NCBI RefSeq assembly: GCF_037327425.1
Contig: NZ_CP147846.1
Location: 4,712,001 to 4,776,000, forward strand
Length of the DNA stretch: 64,000 nucleotides
Source of the DNA: Rhodococcus sovatensis
Lineage (GTDB): Bacteria; Actinomycetota; Actinomycetes; Mycobacteriales; Mycobacteriaceae
Reading direction: 5' to 3'
In this document: positions 25,655 to 36,672 of the stretch, piece after piece
How the letters are laid out: each line of letters starts with the position of its first letter
Numbering within the stretch: position 1 is the first letter of the stretch
The notes under the pieces: generated by a model
The model's database searches: none
Told to the model about the DNA's origin: nothing
What the model saw: the letters and a program-made list of their open reading frames with translations, nothing else
Translations under genes and position numbers: made by a program

Positions 25655-27247
25655 CTAGGAAACCTCGTCGGTCCGGCCGGACACGACGAGGGCGATGGTG
25701 CGCTGAGTCACGGTGCCATCAGACAGGTACTCGCTGTGACCGTGACTGTTCGTCAGCGTGCCGTCCGGCGAACGTGTGGCTACCGGGCGTACGCCGTCCA
25801 GTTCGCTCGGATCCCCGCCGAACAGTCCGGTGTCCGCCACCAGGTCGTCACGTGTTTCGGCGACGAACAGATGACCGGGTGGAATTGACAGCCTGGAGAC
25901 GTCGTCGAATCCCAGTCCAGGGGAACCCACCGCAATCATCTCGTCGACGCCCGTGTCGTCGATTCCTCGCAGCGCGAGAGCGGCGGTCAGAGAACCGTAC
26001 GAATGGCCGAGCAGAGTCAGATGCGGGTCCTCCGCGCGCGAGGCATCGAGACCGTCGAGAAACGACGACAGGCGGGCCGAGCCGACCGCAGCTGCCGCGG
26101 ACGAGAGCACTGTCGTCTTCGGATCGAGCAGACTCCACCCAAGCTGCGGGGCCTGATAGTCCATCCACGTCACGCACGCGACACTCTCACCGGGTGAAAC
26201 CAGCTCGCGCACATTCTGTTCGAGTGATTCCATGTCGCCGTCGTACCGCTGCATATCGCCGCTGACATCGGAGTCCAGACCAGGGACGAAGACTGCGACG
26301 TGTGTTGCAGTGTGGACGTTGCCGACGGCTATGGCCGCCAACGTGTCCTCGGCGCTCGAGTTGTCCAACACCAAGAGCTGGCGATTTCCCTGGTCGAGAA
26401 CAGTCGAGATGGCGTCGAGAGCCTCGAGGCGCTTCTTCGTCTGTGCCAATCCGGCGTCGGCATTGTTCAAGAGACCACCGAAGAGGGTGGAATCGAGCCG
26501 ACGACTCAGTTCGTCCGCTACGTCGTGCAGTCGGGCACGCTCGCGTACGAGAACCCTCCTGTTCGCCGCATCACGCACGTCGGCAGGTATACCGTCGAGG
26601 TTGCCGATGGTTCCGGGATCGTTCACCAGGAGCGAGGTTCGGTCGGACTGCGGAAGCAACTCCCAGAACGCCGCATTCGCCGGTGCCGTGTGGTCCTGCA
26701 CCGTGCGGTCATGCACCGTGAGCGTCGCAGGTTCGATGGGAACCCCGTCACCGATCCGCGCCAGATCCGCGGTCGTATTCCGATCTATCTCCGTGGCGCG
26801 CCGGATTACCTCGGTCACCCGCTCGGCGAGATCGCGGCACAGGCGTGCGCGGCTGCGCGCTGTCTCCCACGCATCCTCGGAGCTGGTGGCATACAGCATA
26901 ATTCCGTCACTGACGGCGCCGTCGACGTCGATCTCCAGCTCATGCTCGACGCTAGTCGATTCGCAGTCGAGTACTGCTGATCGGACGCGGTACATGTCGT
27001 CGGCGACATCGGCGAGGCATCGTCCGACGCGTACGAGTGTGCGCGCCGAGTCGCGATACTGCTCCCACGCACGAGCTATCGCATTCCGGGCAGCGTCGGA
27101 CGCCTCACCGCGCCATACGAGCTCACGCGTGATCGATTGCAGCGCATCGCCGCCGAGCCGGAGATCGCGCGCGGTATCACTCACTCGATGCCCCAGCTGC
27201 GAGACCTCCGACGGGTTCCACTGTTGAATCTCACTCCACGACACCAT
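25655..27247 (-). CDS. DUF1023 alpha/beta hydrolase with helical N-terminus
   Basis: A 530-residue protein with two parts. The N-terminal half (about 1-290) is all-helical and resembles a WXG100/ESX-type helical hairpin at its start (VWRGEASDAARNAIARAWEQYRDSA). The C-terminal half is a DUF1023 alpha/beta hydrolase with VFVPGLDSD, nucleophile Ser416 in LLGHSYGS and a late GHSEYL that could give the histidine. No signal peptide. Such fusions are common in actinobacteria and often carry ESX-like N-termini, so secretion through a type VII system is possible but not shown. Substrate unknown. ATG start with GGGGTAGGAC upstream. Confidence 0.85.
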   Translation of the reverse strand: MVSWSEIQQWNPSEVSQLGHRVSDTARDLRLGGDALQSITRELVWRGEASDAARNAIARAWEQYRDSARTLVRVGRCLADVADDMYRVRSAVLDCESTSVEHELEIDVDGAVSDGIMLYATSSEDAWETARSRARLCRDLAERVTEVIRRATEIDRNTTADLARIGDGVPIEPATLTVHDRTVQDHTAPANAAFWELLPQSDRTSLLVNDPGTIGNLDGIPADVRDAANRRVLVRERARLHDVADELSRRLDSTLFGGLLNNADAGLAQTKKRLEALDAISTVLDQGNRQLLVLDNSSAEDTLAAIAVGNVHTATHVAVFVPGLDSDVSGDMQRYDGDMESLEQNVRELVSPGESVACVTWMDYQAPQLGWSLLDPKTTVLSSAAAAVGSARLSSFLDGLDASRAEDPHLTLLGHSYGSLTAALALRGIDDTGVDEMIAVGSPGLGFDDVSRLSIPPGHLFVAETRDDLVADTGLFGGDPSELDGVRPVATRSPDGTLTNSHGHSEYLSDGTVTQRTIALVVSGRTDEVS

Positions 27248-27354
27248 GTCCTACCCCATCACCGATCCAATTCACGTGTGGGTAGTCAACCTCGAAAAAG
27301 TGAGGAACCGGAGAATCTATCCCCAGGCTGTGGATGGATTGTGTGGAGATTGCG

Positions 27355-28461
27355 TCAGCGCGCTATTCTCCACTCCGTTTCGTCCGGACCTGGTTCCTGC
27401 ACAGGAGTCACTTTCGACGGGCGGCTGCGCTTCGCCCGGTACAGGTCAGCGTCGGCTGCCCGATAGATCTCGGCCCAACGCCTGGCCGAGGGCATACATA
27501 CGAGGCCGACACTCCACTCGGCACGATGCGCCCGACGCAGACGATCGATGATCTGCCACGCTTCCGCCTCGAGGACGCCGGGCATGAAGAGCACGAACTC
27601 GTCACCACCGAGCCTGCCGAGCACGTCGCGGCGGCTCAATTCTGCTTTCCATGCTTTCGAAACGCGCGCCAGTAGAACGTCACCGGCGATATGACCGTAT
27701 TCGTCGTTGATCTGCTTGAAGTTGTCCATATCGAGTACAGCCATGCTGACCGAGAGTCCACGTGCGGCACATGCCGGCAGCATCTTCTCCACCTTGGACT
27801 CGAATCCGAATCTGTTCAGGAGTCCGGTCAGGGCGTCATGAGTGGCGCTGTAGCGCATACGGCGAGCGAATGCGCCGAACACCTCGGTGGCACCGACCAC
27901 GCCTAGCGCGATCAGGACGTAGGCGATGATCGAGGATTCGTAGGGTCCGATCGCAGCGCCGAGAACTGCAGAGACGGCGAGTACGGCAACCCAGATCCCG
28001 GCGTTGCGTTCGGACCAGAACGCGCCGATGTGCATGCCGAGAAACATGGTGGCTTGGACGCAGACGAGGAACGCCGCAAGAGTGTGGCTCGCCCCGAACG
28101 ACAGAGCCACAGCAAGGATGCCCATGAAGGTCACCAGACCGATGGTGCGTTTGGGGCTCGGTCCCCTGGTGCGCATCAGCATGACGGTCGCGGCGATTCC
28201 CAGCGCGAGAGCGAGGAAGAGCGCGCCGCGTTCCAGCGAGTCGGAACTGCCCCACGACGCACTTCCACTGGCACCGAAGAGAAGTGTGGTGCCGACGATG
28301 TACACCAGGAGGGTCAGCCCCGACTCGTCGAGTTTCGATGTCACGGACATCATTCGGTCGATCATGGGGTCCGCACCTCGAACCAGTCGATCCCGGGATT
28401 CTTCGAACTTGGGACGTAGGTGGGAGTCGCTGCCCGATGAGGTCGCATCGGCACTATCCAC
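27355..28461 (-). CDS. Membrane-bound diguanylate cyclase (GGDEF protein)
   Basis: A 368-residue protein from the GTG at 28461. About six membrane helices (50-195) precede a GGDEF domain (about 205-355) with an intact active-site motif GGDEF (285-289) and the substrate-binding segment NFKQINDEYGH, so it should make cyclic di-GMP. No RxxD inhibitory site precedes the motif (the sequence there is SRRDVLGRL). The start is ambiguous: an ATG at 28365 has GAGGTG eight bases upstream and would remove the 32 N-terminal residues, including KFEESRDRL, which is duplicated from the desaturase gene. No EAL or HD-GYP partner is in the window. Confidence 0.87.
   Translation of the reverse strand: MDSADATSSGSDSHLRPKFEESRDRLVRGADPMIDRMMSVTSKLDESGLTLLVYIVGTTLLFGASGSASWGSSDSLERGALFLALALGIAATVMLMRTRGPSPKRTIGLVTFMGILAVALSFGASHTLAAFLVCVQATMFLGMHIGAFWSERNAGIWVAVLAVSAVLGAAIGPYESSIIAYVLIALGVVGATEVFGAFARRMRYSATHDALTGLLNRFGFESKVEKMLPACAARGLSVSMAVLDMDNFKQINDEYGHIAGDVLLARVSKAWKAELSRRDVLGRLGGDEFVLFMPGVLEAEAWQIIDRLRRAHRAEWSVGLVCMPSARRWAEIYRAADADLYRAKRSRPSKVTPVQEPGPDETEWRIAR
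28385..28412. repeat. 28-bp direct repeat, copy A (5' end of the GGDEF gene)
   Basis: Matches 28695-28722 at 27 of 28 positions, in the same orientation; the core TCCCGGGATTCTTCGAACTT plus GG is identical. Both copies read as KFEESRDRL on the minus strand. Confidence 0.9.
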
Positions 28462-28561
28462 CTCCCCAGGACATCGCGCTCAGTGTCGACGGCGACGTCG
28501 CTCGTGCGGGACTTTAACACTTTCCACCGGGGTTGGAGCTGGAGACGGGAGCGCTCTCTCG

Positions 28562-28651
28562 CTACGGCTCCGCCGTAGTGGCGCGGTTAAGTGCACCAGG
28601 GCGTACTCAACCGTGCAGGAGCGGAGCGACCCCCGCGCTGGAGCGGAGCGA
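28562..28651. repeat. Short-repeat and hairpin cluster after the desaturase gene
   Basis: Contains a 6-bp hairpin CTACGG/CCGTAG (28562-28578), an imperfect 11-base inverted repeat CGGTTAAGTGC/GTACTCAACCG (28584-28613), and a 12-base direct repeat GGAGCGGAGCGA (28618-28629 and 28640-28651). It fills most of the gap between the desaturase stop and the GGDEF start. It may act as a terminator or be a dispersed intergenic repeat. Confidence 0.6.
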
Positions 28652-28654
28652 GGG

Positions 28655-29602
28655 TCAGGAGACGAGTTCGGCGCGGGCCGCCTCCCGGGCCAGAAGTCGG
28701 TCCCGGGATTCTTCGAACTTGGTGGCTTTGGCGGAGAGCTCGTCGATGAAGAGCGCAAGGCGATCTCTGTCCTTTTCGCCTTCGCCGGAGAAGTCGTTGC
28801 GTTCGAAGATCTGCCATTTGCGCAGCACCGGCATCAGAACCTCGTCCAGGTGCTGACGGAGGTCGTAGATGCCGTACTTGGCCAATGCCATCGCGTTCTT
28901 GCGGAAGTTGGGCATGTTCAGCCCCGGCATCGCGAAGTCGGTTGCGACGTCGGCGATGGCCCGCACCGTCTGGTCGGGGGTCAGGTCGAGGGCGGCCGCC
29001 CCGAGGTTGCGGTAGAAAATCATGTGCAGGTTCTCGTCGGCTGCTATTCGAGCGAGCATTTTATCGGCAACCTCGTCCCCGCACGCCAGTCCCGTGTTTC
29101 GGTGCGACACTCTCGTGGCCAGTTCCTGCAAGGTCACGTACGCCACCGAATGCAGGAAGTTCGCGCCATCCATCGGGGCATCGACTCCGGTGGTCATGTG
29201 CTGCATGCGAGCGCGTTCCAGTTCGACGGGATCGACCGCACGGGTTACGACGAGGTAGTCACGCATCACTATTCCGTGGCGGTTCTCTTCGGCCGTCCAG
29301 CGACCGACCCAGGTACCCCAGGCGCCGTCGAGCGAAAAGTTGTCGGCCAGACCCCGGTGATACGACGGCAGATTGTCTTCGGTGAGCAGGTTGGTGATCA
29401 TCGCGGTGCGAGCCAGGTCCGAGAGTCTCGATTGCGATTCATCCCAGTCGTCGCCGCCCATCGCAGCGAAGTTGCGACCCTCGTCCCACGGAATGTAGTC
29501 GTGTGGGTGCCATTCCTTCGCCATCGAAAGATGGCGGTTCAGGTTCTGTTCCAGTGTCTCTTCGAGTTCGGTCAACAATTCGGTGTGATCGAGGTTGCGC
29601 AT
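28655..29602 (-). CDS. Acyl-[acyl-carrier-protein] desaturase (soluble diiron)
   Basis: A 315-residue stearoyl-ACP-type desaturase, like mycobacterial DesA1/DesA2, that introduces a double bond into acyl-ACP for membrane or mycolic lipid synthesis. Two ExxH diiron pairs are visible: E106xxH109 in AEENRHG and E190xxH193 in ADENLHM, with Glu75 and Glu160 as further likely ligands. ATG start with GAAGGA about six bases upstream. The C-terminus contains KFEESRDRL (about 297-305), encoded by the direct repeat shared with the GGDEF gene. No dedicated reductase gene is adjacent. Confidence 0.93.
   Translation of the reverse strand: MRNLDHTELLTELEETLEQNLNRHLSMAKEWHPHDYIPWDEGRNFAAMGGDDWDESQSRLSDLARTAMITNLLTEDNLPSYHRGLADNFSLDGAWGTWVGRWTAEENRHGIVMRDYLVVTRAVDPVELERARMQHMTTGVDAPMDGANFLHSVAYVTLQELATRVSHRNTGLACGDEVADKMLARIAADENLHMIFYRNLGAAALDLTPDQTVRAIADVATDFAMPGLNMPNFRKNAMALAKYGIYDLRQHLDEVLMPVLRKWQIFERNDFSGEGEKDRDRLALFIDELSAKATKFEESRDRLLAREAARAELVS
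28695..28722. repeat. 28-bp direct repeat, copy B (3' end of the desaturase gene)
   Basis: Partner of 28385-28412, offset 310 bases. It lies inside the coding sequence near the desaturase C-terminus. One mismatch (G for A at the sixth base). Confidence 0.9.
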
Positions 29603-29704
29603 CTTTTTCCTTCACACGGTTCACAAAGTTTCAGACGCGGTCGGATGACGGTAGGCGCCGACGTGACGCGTTCGACTATCAGCTGAACGCTAGGGCACCA
29701 GTGT

Positions 29705-29740
29705 GGTGAGAGTCACCGATGTTTGTCATGTCTGGACATG
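29705..29740. promoter_or_regulatory. Two palindromes upstream of the desaturase gene
   Basis: GGTGA-gag-TCACC (29705-29717) and CATGTC-TG-GACATG (29727-29740), both perfect inverted repeats, lie 100-140 bases before the desaturase ATG. They are good operator candidates; the regulator is unknown. Confidence 0.45.
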
Positions 29741-29811
29741 TCAGCACAGCGCGGCTGCCTCCTTGGCCGGGATCACAATCGATGCACCGGCTGGCATGAC
29801 GAGGCAGACAC

Positions 29812-29843
29812 GAAAAAGGACGCCCAACCGAAGTTGGACGTCC
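29812..29843 (-). terminator. Intrinsic terminator of tRNA-Ala
   Basis: On the minus strand a stem GGACGTCCAAC / GTTGGGCGTCC with a TTCG loop (29818-29843, one mismatched pair) is followed by a run of U. It starts about 13 bases after the tRNA-Ala 3' end. Confidence 0.92.
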
Positions 29844-29856
29844 TCTTTCATTTCTG

Positions 29857-29929
29857 TGGAGCCTAGGAGATTCGAACTCCTGACATCTGCCTTGCAAAGG
29901 CAGCGCTCTACCAACTGAGCTAAGGCCCC
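29857..29929 (-). tRNA. tRNA-Ala (anticodon TGC)
   Basis: A 73-base cloverleaf: acceptor GGGGCCT with AGGCTCC plus discriminator A, D-arm GCTCAGTTGGTAGAGC, anticodon loop TTTGCAA, T-arm AGGAGTTCGAATCTCCT. CCA is not encoded. Follows tRNA-Ile after gyrA, as alaT does in mycobacteria. Confidence 0.97.
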
Positions 29930-29991
29930 GGGTGTATCTGTAATTCTCGAACTGCGCAAGCGAACAATACCTTACACGCTTGCGAACCCTT

Positions 29992-30102
29992 TCAGGCGGT
30001 GGAAACCTCGTGCCAGACACCGTCTCCGCTGCGAACCGAGCGCACCTTCGACACTGCTACTACCACTGTCACCACCACGCCGACGAGAACGAGAATTCTC
30101 AC
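29992..30102 (-). CDS. Small DLW-39-like membrane protein (36 residues)
   Basis: A short ORF between tRNA-Ile and tRNA-Ala. It encodes 36 residues from a GTG preceded by GGCGAGGTGAT: a hydrophobic N-terminal helix (MRILVLVGVVVTVVVAV), a basic KVRSVRSG and a C-terminal GDGVWHEVSTA. The place and layout (single helix, basic turn, then a D-W-E element) fit the DLW-39 family of tiny actinobacterial proteins often encoded next to these tRNAs. Here the signature is DGVWHE rather than DLW, so the family match is tentative. Function unknown. Confidence 0.65.
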   Translation of the reverse strand: MRILVLVGVVVTVVVAVSKVRSVRSGDGVWHEVSTA

Positions 30103-30132
30103 TTCTGTATCACCTCGCCGTCGTGTCCGGTG

Positions 30133-30206
30133 TGGGCCTAGGAGGACTTGAACCTCCGACCTCTTCCTTATCAGGGAAGCGCTCTAACCGCCTGAGCTAT
30201 AGGCCC
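30133..30206 (-). tRNA. tRNA-Ile (anticodon GAT)
   Basis: A 74-base cloverleaf: acceptor GGGCCTA with TAGGCCC plus discriminator A, D-arm GCTCAGGCGGTTAGAGC, anticodon loop CTGATAA, T-arm GGAGGTTCAAGTCCTCC. CCA is not encoded. Lies just downstream of gyrA and the DUF3566 gene. Confidence 0.97.
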
Positions 30207-30316
30207 TCGTACCTCGGCTGAAGAAGAAGATTTCTCTTCTCGAACCGAGGAGTGAGGTTACCGTATCGAACCGCTGTACTCCAAAACGGCTCGATACGGC
30301 TTCCGCATACGAGCTC

Positions 30317-31743
30317 TCAGTCGCGGTCCGCCAACGTCACTTCGACGCCGCCGACCAGATCCGAGGACAGGTTGTAGATGAACGATCCGATGGTCGTCAA
30401 TGCAGTGAACAACACCATATTGATGATGCCGATCACGGCGGCATAGCCGAAGACCTGTCCCGCACTGACCAACCCACCGTCGCCGGATTCATTGACGATC
30501 TCGGTGAATGCGCTGTTGAGGCGATCCCACACCCCCATGCCGTCGAGCACCGCGTACAGCAGGCCGACCGCGACCATCCACACGAAGAACAACGACACGG
30601 CAATGACCAGCGAAATCTTGAGCGTCGACCACGGGTCGATCTTCCGAAGCTGGATGGTCGCGCGCAGAGGCTCCCCGTCTTCACGAGCGGCTATGGCAAC
30701 CGGCTGCGCGACGGGTCGGGCATCGGGCCCCGGCTCCGAGTGCCGAACCTCCGACAAGTCCGGCATGTCCTTCGCCAGATCCTTGCGCTCGATGTGGCGC
30801 GTCGGGCCGTCGATCCCCGCGGCCTTGCTCTTGGCAGCTTCACGACGCTGGGTCTTGTCTGCTGGTTTCTCCGGGCCGGTGTTCCCCGCTAGGGCTCCCT
30901 GCGCCGGATCACCGTGAGGCAGGGTGCCTCCCCGGGCCGACAGGTTCGTCTGCGGTTGATTCTGAGGAGACCGTTGTGGTCCCTGCTGGGGTCCGCCCTG
31001 CTGGGGCGCACCTTGACTGGAACCGCGCTGCCAGGGAGGAGCTCCCTGTGGCGCGCCGTTGCTCTGCGCGGGTGCACTTCTAACCTGCCCGGACTGCGGG
31101 TTCTCGAACGCAGCAGTTGCAGGCTGCCCCACGTCCCCCGGATGAAGTGGATCGAACGGCCGTTCCTCGACACGAGGTCCATCCGGACGAGGCGGTCCAG
31201 GACGCTCGGCCTCGACGCGGGGAGCAGCTTCGGTAGGAGGCTGCTGTGCTGCGCTTGGACGAGCTGGTGCAGACGGACGAGGCGGCACCGGCGGCTGCGG
31301 CTGGCCGTTCGCCGGTGGACCGGTCCTCTCCTGCTCTCGTGGCTGCGCGGCGGCAGGACGCGTCGCCGGAGGAGCAGTCGCCGGAGGAGCAGCGGGCTTC
31401 TGGTCGGCGGCGGGCTTCCCACCCGAACCGGCCGGCCGCGTCGGCGCACTCGCCTGCGGTGGGACCGAATTCCCGGAGCGCTCGGCAGGCGCCACACGGC
31501 CCGCAGCAGGCCCGTTTGCAGTTCCCGGGCGCTGAGGAGCGCCCTTCTGCGGGGCCTGCCCAGCCGGCCGACCGGAAGTCTGACTCGGCTCGTTCGGAGG
31601 CCGCACCGGCGGACGATTTCCGCCGTTCTGCGGTGGCTGCGGTCCCGGGCGGACCGCTGGCTGCGGACGCGCTGATGTCCGCGGCTGCTCAGCAGGCTCG
31701 CTAGGCGGGACTGGCCTGCTACCAGGCCGGTTGGGAGTGCTCA

Positions 31744-31744
<1 letters not shown>
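30317..31744 (-). CDS. DUF3566 membrane protein with Pro-rich N-terminus
   Basis: A 475-residue protein, counterpart of mycobacterial Rv0007 after gyrA. The first 300 or so residues are low complexity, rich in Pro, Gln, Ala and Gly (many PQQG/PPA stretches) and probably disordered. The C-terminal DUF3566 domain (about 355-475) has two membrane helices, IDPWSTLKISLVIAVSLFFVW and GYAAVIGIINMVLFTALTTIG, ending SSDLVGGVEVTLADRD. The GTG start overlaps the gyrA stop by one base, with AAGGAG five bases upstream, so it is translated with gyrA. Role unknown. Confidence 0.9.
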
Positions 31745-34290
<2,546 letters not shown>

Positions 34291-34339
34291 CAATTCTCCT
34301 TTTAAGCGGAAGTCTTCGTGGCGAAAGCGGATTCAGGCA

Positions 34340-36379
34340 TCACACGTCGAGGAATCGAACATCCTTGGCGTTGCGCGCGATGAAACTGCGTCGGGCACTG
34401 ACGTCTTCGCCCATGAGAACGCTGAACAGCTCGTCGGCTGCGGCGGCATCGTCGAGGGTGACCAGTCGAAGCACTCGAACGGACGGATCCATGGTGGTTT
34501 CCCAAAGTTCCTTGGCGTTCATCTCGCCGAGGCCTTTGTAACGCTGGACACCGTCTTCGACGTTGATCTTGCGCTTGTTGGCAATACCCGCTTCGAGTAG
34601 ACCGTCGCGCTCGCGGTCCGAGTACGCGAAGTCCGGTTCGCCGCGACTCCACTTCAGTTTGTACAGCGGAGGCATCGCAAGGTAGACGTGACCGTTCTCG
34701 ATCAGCGGACGCATGAAACGGAACAGCAGCGTCATCAGTAGGGTGGAGATGTGCTGACCGTCGACGTCGGCGTCGGCCATCAGCACGATCTTGTGATAGC
34801 GAAGTTTGCTGAGATCGAACTCGTCGTGGATGCCGGTACCGAACGCAGTGATGATCGACTGGACCTCGTTGTTCTTGAGGACGCGGTCGATGCGAGCCTT
34901 CTCGACGTTGATGATCTTTCCGCGCAGCGGAAGGATTGCCTGGAACATCGAGTCACGACCGGACTTTGCCGAACCACCTGCAGAGTCGCCCTCCACGATG
35001 TAGATCTCGGACTTCGCCGGATCGTTGGAGCGGCAGTCCGCCAGCTTGCCGGGTAGCCCACCGATATCGGTTGCGCTCTTGCGGCGCACCAACTCTCGTG
35101 CTTTGCGGGCAGCCATTCGGGCCTGTGCCGAGGACACGGCCTTGTTGATGATCGTCTTGGCATCGGCCGGGTTGGACTCGAACCAATGTGCAAGGTGCTC
35201 GTTGCATGCCTTCTGCACGAACGAGCGAACCTCGGTATTGCCCAGTTTGGTCTTGGTCTGACCCTCGAACTGAGGTTCTCCGACACGAACCGACACGACG
35301 GCGGCGAGTCCTTCACGGATGTCGTCGCCGGTGAGCTTGACATCTTTCTCTTTGACGAGCTTCTTCTCCAGCGCGTACTTGTTCACCGTGGAGGTCAACG
35401 CGGTGCGGAAACCTTCTTCGTGGGTGCCACCCTCGTGCGTGTTGATCGTGTTGGCGAAGGTGTGAACCGATTCGGAGTAGCCGGCGTTCCACTGCATCGC
35501 GATTTCGACCTCGTGGCCCTCGCCCTTGCCGGTGAAACCGACGACCGAGCTGTGGATGGGTGTCTTCTTCGCGTTGATGTGCTTGACGAAGTCGACCAAT
35601 CCATCCGGGTAGTGATAGGTGCGCTTGCGGGCTTTCGCCGGCTTCGCGTTGGCTGCCTCGGCCTCTTCTTCTTCCGCGGTTTTCGGTGCCAACGCGGTTT
35701 CGCCGAGCTCGTCCTCGGTGGCGTCGGTCGCAGCGACCCGCTCATCGGCGAAGTTGATGGTGAGTCCCTTGTTCAGGAACGCCATCTCCTGTAGGCGACG
35801 GTGCACCGTCTCGAAGCTGAAGTCGAGAGTCTCGAAGATCTTGCCGTCGGGCCAGAACCGCGTCTTCGTGCCCGTGTCTTTGGTGTCGCCGACGGTTTCG
35901 AGTGGGCCAGGCTTGGCGTAGTCGTATGTCTGTGTGTAGCGGTGGCCGTCGCGAGCGATCTGCAGTTCGACCTTGGTCGAGAGCGCGTTGACCACGGAGA
36001 TACCGACTCCGTGCAGACCACCGGAGACAGCGTACGAGTCGGAGTCGAACTTGCCGCCGGCGTGCAGCTGGGTCATGACGACCTCGACGGTAGGGACACC
36101 GGAGGAGTGGATGTCGACGGGAATGCCTCGACCGTCGTCCTCGACCTCGACGCTGCCGTCTTCGTGGATGGTGACGTTGACGGTGGACGCATAACCCGCC
36201 ATCGCCTCATCGACGGAGTTGTCCACGACCTCCCAGATCAGGTGGTGCAGGCCTCGCTCACCGGTGGATCCGATGTACATACCGGGCCTCTTGCGGACTG
36301 CTTCGAGTCCTTCGAGCACGGTGATCGACGAAGCGCCGTAATCCTTGTTCTCGGTCTTACCTGACTTCTCGGCAGCCAC
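34340..36379 (-). CDS. gyrB: DNA gyrase subunit B
   Basis: A 679-residue ATPase subunit of gyrase. The GHKL ATPase motifs (VVDNSVDEA, DDGRGIPV, GGLHGVGISVVNALS), the QTKTKLGN transducer lysine motif and the TOPRIM residues (EGDSAGG, DADVDGQH) are all present. The start is taken as the GTG at 36379, which gives an N-terminus like other actinobacterial GyrB; GGAG lies 12 bases upstream, a little far. A longer open frame to 36589 has no family similarity. In most relatives gyrB follows recF and dciA directly; here two extra genes lie between. Confidence 0.97.
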   Translation of the reverse strand: MAAEKSGKTENKDYGASSITVLEGLEAVRKRPGMYIGSTGERGLHHLIWEVVDNSVDEAMAGYASTVNVTIHEDGSVEVEDDGRGIPVDIHSSGVPTVEVVMTQLHAGGKFDSDSYAVSGGLHGVGISVVNALSTKVELQIARDGHRYTQTYDYAKPGPLETVGDTKDTGTKTRFWPDGKIFETLDFSFETVHRRLQEMAFLNKGLTINFADERVAATDATEDELGETALAPKTAEEEEAEAANAKPAKARKRTYHYPDGLVDFVKHINAKKTPIHSSVVGFTGKGEGHEVEIAMQWNAGYSESVHTFANTINTHEGGTHEEGFRTALTSTVNKYALEKKLVKEKDVKLTGDDIREGLAAVVSVRVGEPQFEGQTKTKLGNTEVRSFVQKACNEHLAHWFESNPADAKTIINKAVSSAQARMAARKARELVRRKSATDIGGLPGKLADCRSNDPAKSEIYIVEGDSAGGSAKSGRDSMFQAILPLRGKIINVEKARIDRVLKNNEVQSIITAFGTGIHDEFDLSKLRYHKIVLMADADVDGQHISTLLMTLLFRFMRPLIENGHVYLAMPPLYKLKWSRGEPDFAYSDRERDGLLEAGIANKRKINVEDGVQRYKGLGEMNAKELWETTMDPSVRVLRLVTLDDAAAADELFSVLMGEDVSARRSFIARNAKDVRFLDV

Positions 36380-36672
36380 GGTTCGGTTGTTCTCCTTCAG
36401 CGTCTTCGACCCCCTCGCACCGAAGTCGGTGCTGCCGCGTGCGCACCTGGTGGTGCCACCGCACGATTTCGCCCCGCCGAGGCGATCGGCCCACCAGGGG
36501 CGACCGTTTCGGCAGAGCGGATCCGAAGGGCTATGTGTGTTACCGGTCCATACTACGGGTACCTGCCGACGGCATGGGGACGATGACACCCCGAAACACC
36601 CTCTGAATGCCTCACAGACGCATTTTCTCGCATTCCGGTGGCAAAGATGGACGGCAGATCCGTCCTCGGTTG

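Noticed and set aside
27320..27345. CTATCCCCAG and TGTGGATGG strings, considered as another DnaA-box cluster
   Set aside because: Each has two or more mismatches to the box consensus and no perfect box is nearby.
28004..29686. Plus-strand frame of 560 codons across the GGDEF and desaturase genes
   Set aside because: Runs antisense to two well supported genes and through their intergenic repeats; no ribosome site and no domain.
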